Origin: Paraphaeosphaeria minitans | Taxonomy: Eukaryota; Ascomycota; Dothideomycetes; Pleosporales; Didymosphaeriaceae | Length of the DNA: 64,000 nucleotides | Direction of reading: 5' to 3' | Assembly (NCBI GenBank): GCA_015832175.1 | Contig: WJXW01000002.1 | Span: 3,844,001-3,908,000 of the forward strand | Shown here: piece by piece, positions 21,397 to 34,069 of the stretch | How positions within the stretch are numbered: position 1 is the first letter of the stretch | Layout: the number at the start of each line of letters is the position of its first letter | Notes under the pieces: model-generated | The model's database searches: none | What the model was told of the DNA's origin: nothing | What the model saw: the letters and a program-made list of their open reading frames with translations, nothing else | Translations under genes and position numbers: made by a program

Positions 21397-24300
21397 CTAT
21401 TGTCCAGCTACTGCACCGCCATTGGGCTGGGCGCCGGCTGCTGCCGCGGCCGCGGCTTGTGCAGCAGCTTGGGCGATCACGTCGGCCTGGTGGACGGCGC
21501 CCTGGACGATTTGCTGTTCTTCGGGGTTGAGGTTCTTGGTGAGGTTTTCGTAAAGGGCGGGCTGTTCTTGTTGAAGTCCTTGAAGGTGTTAAAGACATCT
21601 CCAGACGGTGAATAGCAGCTTGGTGTGAAACTTACTCATCAATGCATGCTTGAACATGCTGTAAGGCTCGACCTTATCAAGCGGCGTCTCGAGGAGGCTC
21701 TCCTCCTCAAGCTCGTCGTCATCATCATCATCGGTAACCGAGGTGAATTTCTGCGCTTCTTCGTTCAGGAACTCGAGGTAAGCGGCGCTTTCATCCTTGA
21801 CGTCTTCCGCCTCTTCGGGCTCGTTGGTCCACTCATTCTCGTCACCCCATTCTTCGTCCTCTTCTTCGTCATCGTAGTTTGCGTATTCGAAGTTGTCTTC
21901 CTTCTTAGCCTCTTCGCGGTCTGCAAAAGGTTAATGTGATCCTTATCAGGAGGCTGGCGGGGGTACTTACTCTTCAAAGCGGCGGGCAGGGTCTGGAACA
22001 AGCGAACAATGCCTTGGAGGAGACGAGGCCAGCCCTGTTGGACACTGACCGGAACATCCTGGCCCTTGAGGGTCAAGAGCGCGCAGATACCCGAAATGCA
22101 CAGCTTCTTATCATGCACCCTGGTGAAGCTGTCGATGGTGGAGAACCACAAACTAAAGAACTTGTTGGTCCAGCCATTCGTCTCAAGAACGTGCAGCGCC
22201 AAGACAGGGTTGTAGTATATTGCGTTGATGACCACTTCCATCAGGTGTATCCTCAGGGACTTGACTTTGAGCTCGTCGTTCGTCAAAACGTTCATGGTAA
22301 GGTTGATGAACTCAGGCACGTATTCATCAACGTGGCCGCGCATGTTGAGCATGATAATCTCTGCCAGCTTGCATCCACAGATGCGATCAACGCCGCCGAC
22401 CTTGTCGTCCTTGAAGATTGTTCGGACCATATCGACTATGGCATCGAGGTACTGTCGGTTTTGCACCAATGTCGCCGTGCCATAGTTGACGAAGTTCTCT
22501 AGCGCAGGCAGCATGTCTTCGAGGTAGAGTTCTGCGCCAGCCTTGAATGTCCGGTGAATCAACTCGAATGCTTGCCACATGGTCGACGAGATGCTCTTGG
22601 CGGCAAATGTGCAGCTATCGATGATCTCGAAAACCTCGTTGTACAAGTCATAGAGCTTGTTCTCTAATGTGATGGTGATGACGGGCATCAATATGGTTTC
22701 AAGGTGGAGCAAAACATCAGGTGTGCTCTCCAACGTAAGAATGAGCGTGCCGATAGTCTGCAGGACACCAAGGGCGGTGATGCTCTTCTCGTCGAGGAAG
22801 TCGCCAAACTCATCATCTTCTCCCTTTTCTTGGTTCCGAGAGAGCAATTCGCCAACTATGCGAAGGTACGTGTCTCGAAGTTGTTCGCTAAGCGCCACGG
22901 CGAATGGCGTGAGTTCGGGAGCAAAGACCTCAACGAAATCCTCCATAACGTTCGCAAGAGCATCTACGTCAACCTCGTTTGCGAGTTTCAGAAGCTGCTG
23001 CATGACTTGGGGAATGTTTTGTTTCATGTTGGTCCGAATGATATCGTGGCGGATGAGAGGCTGGAGTGCCAATGCGGCGGCAACTCGAACGGGGAGAGTC
23101 GGGTCTGCCATTGATTCCAAGATATTACGGTAGATAATAATGAGGTTGTTGGGGTCCTTGAAATCGAGTTGTTCGAACTTCTCCAGCGTGTCGCAGGCAC
23201 GCGCTCGCAAGAACCCGTGAGGGCTTCGGAATTCGGGGAAAACGTGGCGGACAAAGAAGTACTCAACCTGGTCAGCGATCGGGCTCTTCTTTGAAAGAAG
23301 AACGCCAGGGAGCGTTCCAATCATGCGCAACGCGCCCTCCTTTTCCCGTGGGTTCTTCTCGTTGTCTGGTGCCGCCTCGTATTGGTTCACGATTCCGTTG
23401 ATGAAGTTAAGGACGGTATAAGTCTGCTTTCTCCGACTCTTTGTCAGAGTGACCAAGAAGTTGGTAGCGGCAACATCGGGCGAGGTGACCTCTTCATAAA
23501 AGTTGAGTTTGCGGTGCAAGTATTCCTGCGGCTCGTCCTCGAACAGCTCAATGTCCTCGTCTGTTTGGCACAGCACAGGGAAAAGTAAATGTGAGATGAG
23601 GTTGTCCGTGTGCGGCTTCAACAAATTCCACATGGACTTGGGCTTGATGCACTCGTCCAGGAAGTTGAGGGTGTAGTATAAGCTCGCCTTTGATAACCAC
23701 GTTTCCTTTTTGACCCACTTTTCGACTTGCTGCAGGTATCGCGTAAGAATTTCGGGCGCAAAGTTGGCGATGAAATATTTGGCGACTTCAGTGTAGTCTA
23801 CGTCGTTGTTCTTGGTCAGGCCCCCGGGGTTACCGTATCTAGGTCTAGGTCAGTAATCTTGTAGTTTGCGGATAGCGCTATTCGAACACACCTGACGTAG
23901 AGCCGGTTCAAGTTGGCATACGACCATTTCTTCGCCTTCCACCAGTGGTTCACTTCGCGCTCATCGACGTCTTCGGGCATGGCGCACTCTGGCGGGTCTT
24001 TGCTGATAACATTTAGAAACAATGTGCACCAACCCACCATCACGGACTGTTCGCGCAATGATGCGGGGAGGTCAAACTATCTGCCGTTAGCCCTCGTGCT
24101 TCAAGGTCTCAAGTGCTGCTGTCTTACGTATATCGCATGCTTGTACACCTTGAGCACTGTCCGCAATATTTCGCCGGCTTCCAAGCTCGTCTCGTTGGCC
24201 AGCCCGTTGCCCAGGTTCAGAAGCTGAGGGAAAGATAGTGCCACAATCTTCTCGAAATCGGCGCGGTTCTCGCCCGACTTGAAGCGGTAAATTTTGCATA

Positions 24301-24864
24301 TTGCAAGCAGACACTGCACACCAGCAAACACTGACGCAACGTCTCCTGTATTCAGCAGTTGGATAGTGATATCCAGGAAGTCGGGCCACTTCTGGGGGAA
24401 GTCGTAGGCGAGGACCTTCTGGAGGGTAGGGATAAGCTGGGCGCGCACGTTCGGCTGCGAGGCGACGAGTACGGGTACGAGGCGGCTCTTGAAGGACTGC
24501 TTCTCCTCCTCGGGAATGGGCTTCGCCTGGCTGAACTCCTCGGCAGGCGACCAGCCCTTGGAGACGCGGTTCTTGAGGTAGATGGAGGCTGCAGACGCAT
24601 TAGCTCAGGGCGGGCACTATGGTGCGGGGCGCGGCCTCACTGGACAGGCGGATGGCATCCTCCTGCTCAATCTCGAGCACGTTGAGCAGCGCGTCTGTGA
24701 AACCGGGCTGTTCTTCGGCCTGCAGCGGTCAGTTCGCTGCCGTACCTTGCATGGGCTGCAGCGGCGACGCCTACATGTTTGAGGTCAAGCTCGGCTTGCT
24801 GGCGGATGGCGGCATTGATGTCCAGCGTGTTCTTGACACGCTCCCGCAGCGCTGCGACGTCCAT
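21397..24864 (-). CDS. NMD5: Importin-beta family nuclear import receptor (Nmd5/Sxm1, importin-7/8 type)
   Basis: Karyopherin that imports ribosomal proteins, TFIIS, Hog1-type kinases and other cargo in yeasts, docking RanGTP through its N-terminal HEAT repeats. The first exon (ATG at 24864) gives MDVAALRERVKNTLDINAAIRQQAELDLK. Short introns near 24770, 24600, 24120, 23890, 21920 and 21620 join further exons. Signatures include AASIYLKNRVSKGW (importin N-terminal), PDFLDITIQLLNTGD, VGWCTLFLNVISKDPPECAMP, YTLNFLDECIKPKSMWNLLKPH, LFEDEPQEYLHRK and NIPQVMQQLLKLANEVDVDAL. This is the Cse1-like core of importin-7/8 homologues. The C-terminal part has the acidic region common to this family, then an Ala/Gln-rich tail (AQAAAQAAAAAAAGAQPNGG) before TAG at 21397-21399. 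Total length is about 1,050 residues, typical for the family. Nmd5 and Sxm1 are not separated in filamentous fungi, so the symbol is approximate. Confidence 0.9.
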
Positions 24865-25986
24865 GTTGGCGGTCGTGGTGCAGTCTGGCGGTGCGGGCCA
24901 GGTGGGTAGCGGGACCTCTTCGAGGTCTACCGTGAGGGCGCGGCGAGGGCAGGTGGAATAGCTCGGCCGTAAGGCGCCTGCGTACGGCAACGGGGGTGCG
25001 TAAAACTGTGGGAGAAGCTGGCAAAGGCCGCGAGCAGACCTATTGTCTGGTCACCTTTAGGCCCCTTTGGCGTGTGCTCAGGGTATACGGGCAAGGGAAA
25101 GGTGGAGGGGCTGTACACTGTAAAGTTTCGTGTGCGATAGCGACGCTAGCCACCGCCAGGGTTAGCGCCCTGTCTCTCACACCGTGAACTCGCTGCCGGC
25201 AGCCTATCTACCACATGGCGCCGGGCAATGGCAATCTGGAGATATCAAAACAAGGATCATTCTGTGCCTTGTGGTTGTATCAGCCGGTAGCAGAAGGAGT
25301 TTCCAGCTGCGCACGCCCGCTTCGGTAGGACCCGACGTCCAATCGTGAACGGGCCTTTCTCCCCCACCTTGCATCGTTTTGCCTTCCGGGCCAGGATGCT
25401 CGTCCCTCATTGTCCAGGAGCGCATCTATCATCATGCTATAGTACGTTACTTCAAGGTGTACCCTCTGGAGGAGTATTGTACTCGTGCTTGTACTTATGT
25501 CGACCGACAAGCTTTGCAGAGACCAACTGCATCACTTATTTTTCGACTAGCTAGGTACAAGCTGTCAGAACATAGGTTGAGCAATGGGATAACAAGCTGG
25601 AAAGAAGCAGAAGATGTACCACAAATGCAAATGTATTGCCTCTTAAGCGGCCTAGTATTGTAATCTCTTATGTGTCCACATGGGATCGGGACCTAGACAC
25701 GTCCTGCAATTGAGACGCTCTCGATTACGATTATATTCGAGGCACTTTTGGCATTGGAGCGTGTGGACTCCGACAGCGGTACCAATTCGATTCGTGCAAC
25801 CCCCATGCACATCTACCCATTCAGCGGTGCGCAACCATACCATGCGTCGCATGCGACACTCCCCGTGACAGCCTCGTCCTGCAGCCTTACATACTCATAA
25901 TAACGACGCTCCGTCACGCGTATCGACGCTTGCGGTACGGTATACTTGTCCCGAAACGCTCGCTCGATATGTCGTTGCGAAACACC
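24865..25986. other. Intergenic: importin upstream region / SKI2 downstream region
   Basis: About 1.1 kb between two minus-strand genes. The importin promoter should lie at 24865-25200. An in-frame extension upstream of the importin ATG exists but has no family support. No further gene was identified. Confidence 0.4.
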
Positions 25987-28900
25987 CTACAGGTACAAGC
26001 TCGCGCAGTTACAGATGTCCCTGTTACACATGTCAGCATCAACACTCCATTTCTTGCCCTGGGCATGCATGTCCCACTAGCGATGAGTTCGGATGGTGCG
26101 AACGGAAACCAACGTACCGTTTGATCAATTCCTGGCATGTTCCCATCTTTTGGAACAGCGTGGGATCCCCGATGATTCTGGCAGCGTTTTTGACTTCACG
26201 ACACGTTTCGTCCAGTCGCGTGATGACACGCACGATAGTGCCCTCCATGACATCCGTTAGGTCCGTAATGCGATTGAACGACATGCCGCGCGCCCACTCG
26301 TACACGACCTCGACCATGCCGAAGCGCGGCTTGCTGACGAAGTCGTTGCTGTCGTCTGCCGAGAGGATGACCTGGTGCAGCGTCTGCAGCTGGTTGACCT
26401 TCTCTGAGATCTCAACGATCTTGGCCACGCCGCGTTCCAGACTGGCGGTTAGTGTGGGCTCCACGTCGGTTTTCTCTTGGAAGACGAAGGCAGAGAGGAG
26501 TGCGACGATCTCTTCCGGCTCATATTCAGCCAGCACATTCTCGAGGATCAGCTCAGTGAGGACAAGCTCATCGGCAGAGTGGATCTCGCAGGCTACCTTG
26601 CCTTTTAGTTCGACCCGTGAGTCCTCGTCAATGAAGCCTAGGTCCTTGAGCACCGAAATTCTCTGCTCGTAGTCGGGCAAGAGTTGGAGATTCTGGTCAG
26701 ACATGAGCTGGTGAAGCTGCACAATGTTTTCTTTGATAAGCCACTCGTCGTGCTCCATTGCATAGTGCTTGAGGAAATCGGGGCACTCAAGACAAGTTTT
26801 GCCCGTAGCTTCTCTGCCTGCATTTCGCCGGGCCATGTCAATCTCTCGGAATTCGAGCTTCTTGATCTTGTCGTAGTCGAACTCGTCCCAGTCTTGGTAG
26901 TTCCAGGACTGGCAAAGAGGGATGAACTGATCTTGTGCAAGTTTGAGAGCATCTGCACACCGTTAGAATCCTCAAAAGGGCTTGATATCAAGTTTGCTTA
27001 CCCTTCTTCCTAAAGAGGTTCTCAACGCCTTCTGGAATATCTATGACTGTAGCTGTAAAGCATTCGATATCGTTCAGCGGGATGAGGGCACGCTTCATTA
27101 TAAGGTCCTTCTTGGCCTTTGGTAAAGGTCGGAAGAATCTGGCTAGCGGTGCCAGATACGGGAGTAAGTCGTCGGCTTTGCGTTGTTCGTTCGCCGCGAT
27201 CTCCAGCACCTGCACGGTAGGTTCTTCGCCTCTGCTGTTGACGATACCTCTGAGCAGCATGCCAACAGTTCGAATATCATTCTGTATCAGTCAGCTTGAA
27301 ATTAGAGAGGCTGATATTGCTATGATATGTACCTTCTTATAAACGATCAAACGGTTCTGCACATATACCGCTCTCCCGGCAGGATAATTGAGCAACGAGA
27401 GATGAAGCTCATTCGTCAGGCGTTGATAGTCCATGCAAGCTTGGTGGCACGTCTCAAGGTCGACATCACATATCTTGCAAGGCTCGCGCTTTAGCTTCTC
27501 AAGATCGGCCTCAGAGATCTTAACCTTCTTCTCATGTTCCGGTAACAGGGCCTGGGTAGCATTTTCGCTGAAACTTCGCTTGATCATCTCTTCGATCTTG
27601 AGGGCTTCTACGCGGAGAAGGTTAAGAATCATGTTGTAGGTTAGGCGGAATTGAGACCTAAGCTTGGTAGGCTCTCCTAGCATCATTTGCCTAAGACGTG
27701 CAACAGGCGGTGCTTCGTCTGCTCCTGGGGCGCATATTATGACAGTACCCACAGTGTCAAGACCTCTCCTGCCGGCGCGGCCCGCCATCTGAGTGTATTC
27801 TCCCGGCAAGAGGTCTCGGAACTGTCGACCGTCGTGTTTGCGGAATCCAGAGAACACGACCGTCCTTGTAGGCAGGTTGAGACCCATGGCGAATGTCTCC
27901 GTAGCGAAGAGAACTTTGACGAGTGTCTTCGCGAACAATATTTCGACCACTTCCTTGACGATGGGCAGCATGCCTCCGTGGTGTACTGCGATTCCTCGAC
28001 TCAATAACTCCCGGAGGCGTGTAATTTGAGGAAGCGCTCGATCCTCAGGACTGAGTCGGACGAGCGACTTTTCAACAGTCATGTGGATAGCACTCTTCTC
28101 AGCGGCTGTGCAATAGTCGATATTTGAAAGAGCATCGGCATTCTCTTCGCATCTCTTTTTCGAGAACACGAAGATACAGGCCGGGAGGAGGTCCTTATTG
28201 CGCAAGAAGGAGATTAAGTGGACCCAGATATTGCGATCTTGCGCGGCTGTTGTTCTACCACCGCCCCTTCCGGTACGAGCAATATTACCACGGCCTCGTT
28301 GAGCTGGTGGGCCGCCTCCTCTGCCACCCCCACGCTGCACTTGTTGGCCTCTGCCACGTTGGTGTTGGCCGCCTCTGCCTCGATCGCCTCTACCACCGCC
28401 TCCTCGTCCGCCTTGACCCTCGTTCGTGTGCGGTGCTTTGACTTTATCTCTGCCCGAAAAAATGTCGTTTGCGTCCTTCCACCCACTTTCCACAAACTTC
28501 TTATCCGCCGTTACGATCTTATGTATGCCCTTACCAGCCCAGAGATAGTGTTCAAGAGGGATAGGGCGCTTAGGTGTGGAGATGACGTATATGTTCTTCT
28601 TCTTCGTTCTACCTACCCAAGAAGCAAATTCGTGGGTGTTCGGAACGGTAGCGGAAAGGAGAATCAGAGTAACGTGCTCCGGCAACATTATGATAACCTC
28701 TTCCCACACGACACCTCGCTCCAGGTCATTAACGTAATGCACTTCGTCGAAAATAACAAATTCAACATCTCGGATGAGATCTGCACCCCGGTACAACATG
28801 CTTCGTAGAATCTCCGTGGTCATGATCAGGCAGCTGGCTTCGGGTCGGATCTGCACATCGCCAGTCAAGATACCAACATCATCGAATGTGAGTCGGAAGT

Positions 28901-30044
28901 CGCGAAACTTTTGGTTACTGAGAGCTTTGATCGGAGATGTGTAGATAGCCTTGGTCATGTGTTTCGCAGCCAGAGCTATTGCATACTCGGCAACCACAGT
29001 CTTTCCAGCAGAGGTATGAGCCGCAACAAAGACCGAATCGCCGTGTTCCAGATGATAGACTGCCTCTTTTTGGAAAGTATCTAGTTCGAAGGGATATTCA
29101 CGGGCCATCTCAGGCACCAGCTCGTGGAAGTTGGTGATTTCGCGGTTGACATCCACCATATGAGCCCATTCTTTGCCACCCTTCTTCGCTGAAGCCATTC
29201 CTAAAGGACCATGTGGAGCTAACGCCGGGAACTCGACGGGAAGCAGAGCATCAATTTCCTCCTCCCCTGGCGTTTGCGCTTCATCATCCGCAGGAGTAGT
29301 GCCGTTGGGCGCCTTGAGACCGTCCCCAATGTCGTCGTCGTCGTCGTCGTCGGCAGTGTCGGCAGTGTCAGCTGGCTCCTCACCTAGTGTATCTTCGACT
29401 TCTTTGGCAGTCTTAGAATCTGAAGCAGGCTTCTTGTGGAAATCCAAACCCCGTGTGAAGCCTGGAGGGATCTCTAGAAGCCCACCCTCGGCGCTGAAAT
29501 TGATGACCCGGTCTAAGGCGTTCGCTTTTTTTCCATTTGCGGCTTCCTGGAGGGAGATAGCTTCGTCTTCAATGGCCGCAATTGCTTCTACGCCGTCTAG
29601 ACCGCCCGGTGCAAATGGGAAAAAGCCGGCGGCGCCGCGCACAAACTCAGCCCTGTTTGCAGGCTTCCTCAGCAGCGATGTGGAATTCTTTGCAGTGGCC
29701 GAATTAGCAGGCACAGTGACTTCTTTATAACCCGTGACACGGCCCTCAAGTCCTTCACGCGTGAAGCGTATAATGGTGCGTGTTTGAGTGGGCGCAACCT
29801 CGAAGAGGCTGCGATAGTTGGTTGGCGCATCCCACCGCTGCTGCAACCGATTCAACCACCGTGTATTGAATGATCGCGAAGGTGTTAGGAATGCGGCTTC
29901 CAACTCTTTCTTGATGTCATCTTTGCTCTTGCGCTGGCGCTTCGGTGGACGCTGCTCGTTTACAAGTGAATCTATCCAAGTTGTGTCGGACACGTTATCG
30001 GCGCTGACACGCACCTGTTCGAGCTGCTCCGCCAGTCCTTGCAT
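25987..30044 (-). CDS. SKI2: Ski2 RNA helicase (cytoplasmic exosome cofactor)
   Basis: DExH helicase of the Ski2-Ski3-Ski8 complex, which threads mRNA into the cytoplasmic exosome for 3'-5' decay. Four exons (27333-30044, 27002-27281, 26118-26952, 25987-26020) encode 1286 residues. The N-terminal region includes FELDTFQKEAVYHLE, then motif I AHTSAGKTVVAEYA, motif II FDEVHYV, motif III LLSATVPN and motif VI QMAGRAGRRG. After the helicase core comes the KICDVDLETCHQACMDY part of the insertion (arch) domain. The C-terminal DSHCT region has VVYEWARGMSFNRITDLTDVMEGTIVR, and the end is ICNCASLYL from the last 34-nt exon. An Arg/Gly-rich insert sits between the two RecA domains (about 28235-28415), and an Asp tract lies near residue 235. 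The start at 30044 is preferred over an in-frame upstream ATG that adds non-conserved sequence. Confidence 0.95.
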
Positions 30045-30577
30045 CTCCAAGCGGTGTGTGAACAGTCGGCCTGGATTGAAGCGTGATGGTGGATCACGAA
30101 GTGACGACAAGCAAAAGGACAGCTGCCAAGACTCCGCGGGGCAAGAGCGCCCCACTATAAGCTGTCTCGTCTCCTAGGTACGACACGATGTGAGACAAGG
30201 CTCGGTCCGTTGCGTGCTTTGAGGACCGATCTGTACCCGGTAAGCATACTATCTTGTTTATCACGTTGTCACTCTACAGAGACTAGATCTCCAATAACTT
30301 GCCTCTCGACAGCAAATATCAGAGCTACGCAACGCTTTCGTATATCACAGGGTATGAATCTCGAGTGAAGAGGATCTACACAATCATAGAGTAACATTGG
30401 ATATCGAACGCCTCGCTATGCAAAAAGATACAGTATGGACAAACGTATGAGTACTGTGTGTTACCTCCGGATAGGTAATACGGAAGCCCGAATGAGGTCA
30501 GACTTTTGTCTCGGTACTGAAGAAAAGTCTACAGTCCCAACCCTCGGCCAAGCGTATTGAAAAATTCATGGCACCGT
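30045..30577. other. SKI2 upstream region / CSM3 downstream region
   Basis: About 530 bp between two minus-strand genes. The SKI2 promoter is expected here. No additional gene was seen. Confidence 0.4.
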
Positions 30578-31430
30578 TCACCACATGCCCTCCATATCGG
30601 CCATCGCGTCCATAGCGTCCGCAAATGGATCGTCATCGTCGACATTGGTGGCTGTGTTCACTGCAGCTGCAGTAGGTGGGTGTGCGGGAGCCGGATCGCC
30701 CGCTAGCAATGCGTCTAGCTCATCATCGTCAGGTTCATCTGGTGGTGGAGAAGGACCTTTCTCCCCGTTCGGAACAGATGGTTGCGCGTCATGCTCTACG
30801 CTCCGATTCATCTCGCCTTGTCCATCTTCCATAAGGTCGTTTTCCCTTTGCACCGATCCGTTCGCATCGGCGACCTCTTCATCCTCATCTTCTCGCGCGT
30901 TGTGCTTCGGCTTGCCCTCGTCTATCCACTCTTTCCGCATCATCTGTACACGTTTCGAGTGACCAAGCTTTTCAATCATGGCAAGTCCATCCGCGAACTT
31001 CGCACGCGGGTAAAGCTCGTCAAGCCAGAACTGATACATGTTAAGCATGCGTGCGATGTCGCCGTACTGCCACCAATTAGCTCCCTACTCCCAGATGGTA
31101 GACGAATGTTTATACTTCATGGCCCTTCCCCTTGAACTTCAGACGCTCTTTGGTGATCCTGCGCAGTTTCGGAATGCCAGGGTCCGAGAGAAGGCGGTTG
31201 TCGTCGAGCTTGGGAATAGGATCCCGCTTTTTGGCGACTTTGATCTCCTCGTCAATGCCAAGACCTGAATCATCTGCAGCTGGTTTTAAAGAACGAGAGG
31301 GTTCCGTCTGTTGTCCTAGGTTGCTAACGTCGAAGATGTCTTGACCATTTAAGGTGCCGTTGAGAATTGCATCGAGCTCGTCATCGTCCGGGATGTTGTT
31401 GGATTCCGGGATGGTTGTGGCTGTGGCCAT
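30578..31430 (-). CDS. CSM3: Replication fork protection factor Csm3/Swi3 (TIPIN)
   Basis: Partner of Tof1/Swi1 in the fork protection complex, needed for fork pausing, checkpoint signalling and cohesion. Exons 31116-31430 and 30578-31066 encode 267 residues, with a 49-nt intron. The Swi3 domain (about 60-160) starts [23 protein letters not shown], continues [24 protein letters not shown] sequence after the intron, and runs through [21 protein letters not shown] and MRKEWID. Both termini are acidic and disordered; DDDELDA occurs at both ends (near residues 15 and 230), and the protein ends ADMEGMW. The ATG at 31430 is about 425 bp from the divergent HPR1 start, so the two genes probably share a promoter region. 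Confidence 0.92.
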
Positions 31431-31856
31431 TATAGAATTTATTGGGCGACAACGCTCAAACTGAGGTTTGTGCAGATTGGAACGGATTATACAAGACAAG
31501 TCTGCTCAGAATGCGTGCGTATAGCGGTGCGAGTTGGCTCGCGTCGCGTCTTCCCCGCGCGACGCGACCGTCAAGCTAGTGACATAATCAAGCGAGCCGC
31601 TAGCGCATCTTATTCCTAGAAGTCGCTCTCGCTACGGCTGCGACAAAGACATGAACTCATACCTACTTGCAACCCGGCCTCAGCTAACTCAAACAAAAAC
31701 ATAGTCCGAGTCAGTCGTCTCAAGCCATCTATTACCATATATTCGTGGGCAACAACCGGATTTCCAATCAACCCTCCTTGGAGAAGGACATCTCCACAAC
31801 CAAAACCCGAGCTTTATCCTCTTCGACACGACTACTTCCGCGAGGCGACCCCAGCC
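31431..31856. promoter_or_regulatory. Divergent promoter region CSM3 / HPR1
   Basis: About 425 bp between two divergent start codons. It contains a GCGTCGCG...CGCGCGACGCGAC palindromic-looking GC patch near 31540-31567. No conserved factor site could be assigned by eye. Confidence 0.45.
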
Positions 31857-34069
31857 ATGTCTTCCGGAGATGCCTTAAGCTCGCGAGTCAGTGCTTTGGT
31901 TCATCGAGCACGCACAGTGAAAGAAGAGACGTCTATCGACCCGCCTCTCCAGATTTCGGCGCTTCTGGAAGATAACGAAGCTATCGTCGAGCGCATAGAG
32001 CCTAGAGATCTCCGCGAACTTACCGCCGAAAGCGCCGCCAAGAGCATCCTTTATCCAATCCTGAGTTCTGCTCGCATCAATGATCCTTCCTTTGTCGATG
32101 TCTGGAACCTTCTTGATATCGTTCAAGGCTGTGCAGACAGAGACCTTTGTTCGAACCAGCTCGTACTGCTGCTTGCGGAGGAGGTGCTGGATAGTTTGTC
32201 GATTGCCGATTGCCATGTTGCATTCAACTATCTCGAGACGCGGAGAGAGGCTATATTATCTGTAAGTGAGATTGGCGAGGTTCCGCCAATGAGTCGGGTA
32301 TCCCAGTTTGGGCGTTCCATGATGGAACAAAGCTTGCTGCGGCCCAATTTGGTGGGAGGTTGGACAGAGTTGCTGACACTAATAGGGTGGCACTGGGACA
32401 ACAGGAAGCAAAGAGATGGTCATCCTGCGCACATGCAATGAGCTACTGCGTCGTTTGTCGCGCGCAGAGGACCCCGTTTTTTGTGGACGTGTATATGTGT
32501 TCCTCTTCCAGAGCTTCCCATTGGGGCACAAGGGTTCCGTCAATCTGCGAGGCGAGTTCCATGTTGGTAATGTGACGACCTTTGAAGATTGGATTGTGTC
32601 AGAGCAAGCCGATGATCTGGTTATGGATGATGCCATCAACACTGAACAGGTTGAGGGCGTCAAGGGAGAAGTCGAAACAGAAGAGACGAAACCAACAGAA
32701 TTTGACAGCCGTGCTGAAAAGGGAACAACTACTAAGGATTTCGCTACGCTCTATCCTGTCTTCTGGTCGTTGCAGTATTCGTTTTCAAACCCTCCGCAAC
32801 TGTTTGACGATGGAAAGTTCAAGCAGTTTCAAGAGGGACTAGAAGCTACACTCGCAAAGTTCAAAGAGGTTGACAAGGTCATCCAGTCCGGAGAATCGGC
32901 TCGCAAAGCAGGATCTCCAGCTACGGCGAACGATAACTATGACGAATTTGCCAACGCTTTTAACCCAAAGTATCTTACTAGTCGCGATCTGTTCAAGCTT
33001 GAGGTACGCACTGCTCCCGCAGCATTGTTGAGGAGCTATCACTTATTGTCCGCAGCTTAGCGATGTCGCCTTCCAACGCCACGTCCTGGTTCAGGCCCTG
33101 ATCTTGATTGATTTCCTCTTGACGTTGACAGGAGCGGCGAAGAGCAAGCCGCACTATGAGAATGCACAACAGTCGATGAAGTACAATTTCACTCTGAGCG
33201 ATGAAAATGTAAGCCTACTTTACTCCTGTCCGAACCATTTTACAGCTTGCAAGTTGCAAGCGCCGGCTACTGCAACTGATCCTTGAGCCACCTGTTCGAG
33301 ATGTTTGCAGCCTGCAATCCGTGTTTGTCCCATGGAACATGGGGTAACTTGCAGATTTCCCTTCGATCAGCGTCTCCAGAGGAAGTGATCGTGCTGCAGC
33401 TGACCTGAGAGCACAGACTGAGTGGGCGTTGGGCATCAAGAACGCCATCGCAAATTACCTGCAGGATGGTCCGGATGGCAAATTCTATTACCGAGTGGTC
33501 GATACGGTACTTTCCCGCGACAAGAATTGGGTTAGATGGAAAATGGATCGCTGCCAGTCATTCACGCGCCAAAGAATGCCAGCTAAGATCTTTCTGGAGT
33601 CAAAGGGTGGAGCGATAGCCGCGGTCACCAGCAGGAAAGACCGCAAGCCAGCAGGAGTACCAACAGCCCTGCGATTCGTGGCTACTGCGGAGCCAGGAAA
33701 GGGGCTGGCGCAGCTGAGACAGCGCGGAAAGTGAGTTCCCTTCGTCCGATCAGCGTCAACGCTCACGAGATCAGGTTCACCAAGCCAAGTCCGCAGGACT
33801 ATACTGTGCGGATTGAAACGACCGACCAAGAACCACCAACAGAGGAAGACGCGCGCGGACTAGACGAAAAGATCACCAGCAGCACGTGGAGGGGTCTTCG
33901 CCTGGCTTCGCAAGACCAGCTGAGCTTATTCGATAAATACAACCACGCAAATGGCCTGAAGAGCCTCTTTCAGCCGGGACAGACGCGAATTGAGGACAAG
34001 GGTAGCGATCCCCAGCCAGAGCAAAGTGTAGAGGATCCGCGGGCCGATCAACAGGGTATTGTGGCTTGA
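31857..34069 (+). CDS. HPR1: THO complex subunit 1 (Hpr1/THOC1)
   Basis: THO/TREX component coupling transcription elongation to mRNP assembly and export and limiting R-loops. Five exons (31857-32261, 32386-33003, 33056-33208, 33417-33730, 33775-34069) sum to 594 residues. Signatures are ALLEDNEAIVERIEPRDL, LDIVQGCADRDLC and LLAEEVLDSLSIADCHVAFNYLE. After the first intron come MVILRTCNELLRRLSRAEDPVFCGRVYVFLFQSFPLGHKGSVNLRGEFHVGNVTTFE in pieces, then LSDVAFQRHVLVQALILIDFLL and WVRWKMDRCQSFTRQRMP. The C-terminus is charged and lacks a visible death domain. For the first intron, the acceptor after CTAATAG gives an odd GGTGTTGS linker before MVILRT, so that junction is the least certain. The last intron is only 44 nt, and the stop right after its donor makes splicing obligatory. 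Confidence 0.9.
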
